Of a stretch of DNA of 6,487 bases, positions 6,067 to 6,487 are shown in pieces. Numbering within the stretch: position 1 is the stretch's first letter; each line of letters begins with the position of its first letter. The DNA lies in the NCBI GenBank assembly GCA_020025375.1, contig JAHHSF010000075.1, positions 1 through 6,487 of the forward strand. The letters are read 5' to 3'. Both the position numbers and the translations under genes were made by a program. Source of the stretch: Oscillospiraceae bacterium. Its GTDB lineage: Bacteria > Bacillota > Clostridia > Oscillospirales > Oscillospiraceae. The notes beneath the pieces were generated by a model, which did no database searches, was not told the DNA's origin, and was given only the letters and a program-made list of their open reading frames with translations.

Positions 6067-6487
6067 GCGAGACATTGCTTTCGGTCGGCATTGATATTGG
6101 AACATCGACGACACAGCTCGTCCTCTCCCGCCTTACCATCCAGAACCAGGCCAACCCCTTTTCGGTGCCCAGGGTGGCCATCACGGAGCGGGAGATCCTA
6201 TACCGCTCTCCCATCCACTTTACCCCCCTGTTGGACCAGCGGACCATTGACGCGGAGGGAGTGCGGGCCATCGTGGCCGGGGAATACCAGCGGGCTGGAG
6301 TAGACCGGGAAGCCATCGAGACCGGGGCGGTCATCATCACCGGAGAGACCGCACGCAAGGAGAACGCGGCCCAGGTCTTAGCCGCCCTCTCCGATTTTGC
6401 CGGGGATTTTGTGGTGGCGACGGCGGGGCCAGACCTGGAGAGTATTTTAGCTGCCCGGGGGGCGGGAGTGGACCAGCTCTCGGAGGA
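6063..6487 (+). CDS. eutA: EutA, ethanolamine ammonia-lyase reactivating factor, N-terminal 141 codons (3' end outside window)
   Basis: EutA is an ATP-dependent chaperone-like protein of the actin/Hsp70-type ATPase fold that exchanges damaged cobalamin out of ethanolamine ammonia-lyase (EutBC), keeping it active. The frame from GTG 6063 is open to the right edge: 141 of the roughly 470 residues of the family. It begins SVGIDIGTSTTQ (residues 7-18, phosphate-1 loop of the ATPase fold), then REILYRSPIHFTP, VIITGET (around 90-96) and FVVATAGPDLES, which match in order E. coli EutA segments I recall (VGIDIGTTTTQ, IIITGES, FVVASAGPHLES). It is translationally coupled to the dehydrogenase upstream. 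eutB and eutC are expected downstream but cannot be seen here. Generic ROK or acetate kinase-type ATPases are excluded by the EutA-specific ITGE and ATAGPDLES segments. Confidence 0.95.
   Translation, partial: MSETLLSVGIDIGTSTTQLVLSRLTIQNQANPFSVPRVAITEREILYRSPIHFTPLLDQRTIDAEGVRAIVAGEYQRAGVDREAIETGAVIITGETARKENAAQVLAALSDFAGDFVVATAGPDLESILAARGAGVDQLSE

Noticed and set aside
5047..6114. Minus-strand open frame of 355 codons opposite the dehydrogenase
   Set aside because: It is the same codon-register artefact opposite a gene with intact metal-binding and cofactor motifs.

Overview
This is a GC-rich bacterial chromosome segment. Codon third positions are mostly G or C, ribosome-binding sites are strong AGGAGG-type sequences, and promoters are sigma-A-like. 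That combination, together with a single-chain pyruvate carboxylase and an ethanolamine-utilisation (eut) type locus, suggests a GC-rich Bacillota such as an Oscillospiraceae-like gut anaerobe (Flavonifractor/Oscillibacter type). The taxonomic guess is inference; no marker gene fixes it.

Layout from left to right: (1) positions 1-1265, minus strand: the first 421 codons of recG, the branch-migrating DNA helicase, running off the left edge. (2) 1266-1456: a divergent intergenic region with a recG promoter on the minus strand and a very good promoter (TTGAAT, 17 bp, TATAAT) for the gene to the right. (3) 1457-4888, plus strand: a complete 1143-residue pyruvate carboxylase with biotin carboxylase, carboxyltransferase and biotin-carrier domains in one chain. 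(4) 4889-5019: an intergenic region of 131 bp that is almost entirely inverted repeats: an intrinsic terminator with a UUCG loop, a perfect 26-bp palindrome, and a bulged hairpin whose 3' arm contains the next gene's Shine-Dalgarno sequence. (5) 5020-6066, plus strand: a short iron-dependent alcohol dehydrogenase of the EutG/PduQ type. (6) 6063-6487, plus strand: the first 141 codons of eutA, the reactivase of the B12-dependent ethanolamine ammonia-lyase, overlapping the previous stop by four bases and running off the right edge.

The last two genes look like the beginning of an ethanolamine catabolic operon, usually associated with a bacterial microcompartment. EutA keeps the lyase active, the lyase makes acetaldehyde and ammonia, and the alcohol dehydrogenase reduces acetaldehyde to ethanol to regenerate NAD+. 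Pyruvate carboxylase is a separate transcription unit (own promoter, own terminator) supplying oxaloacetate; recG is unrelated housekeeping. The gene content is ordinary. The part I could not explain by standard annotation is the structured leader at 4937-5019 in front of the eut-type genes. I found no insertion sequence, CRISPR array, tRNA or rRNA.
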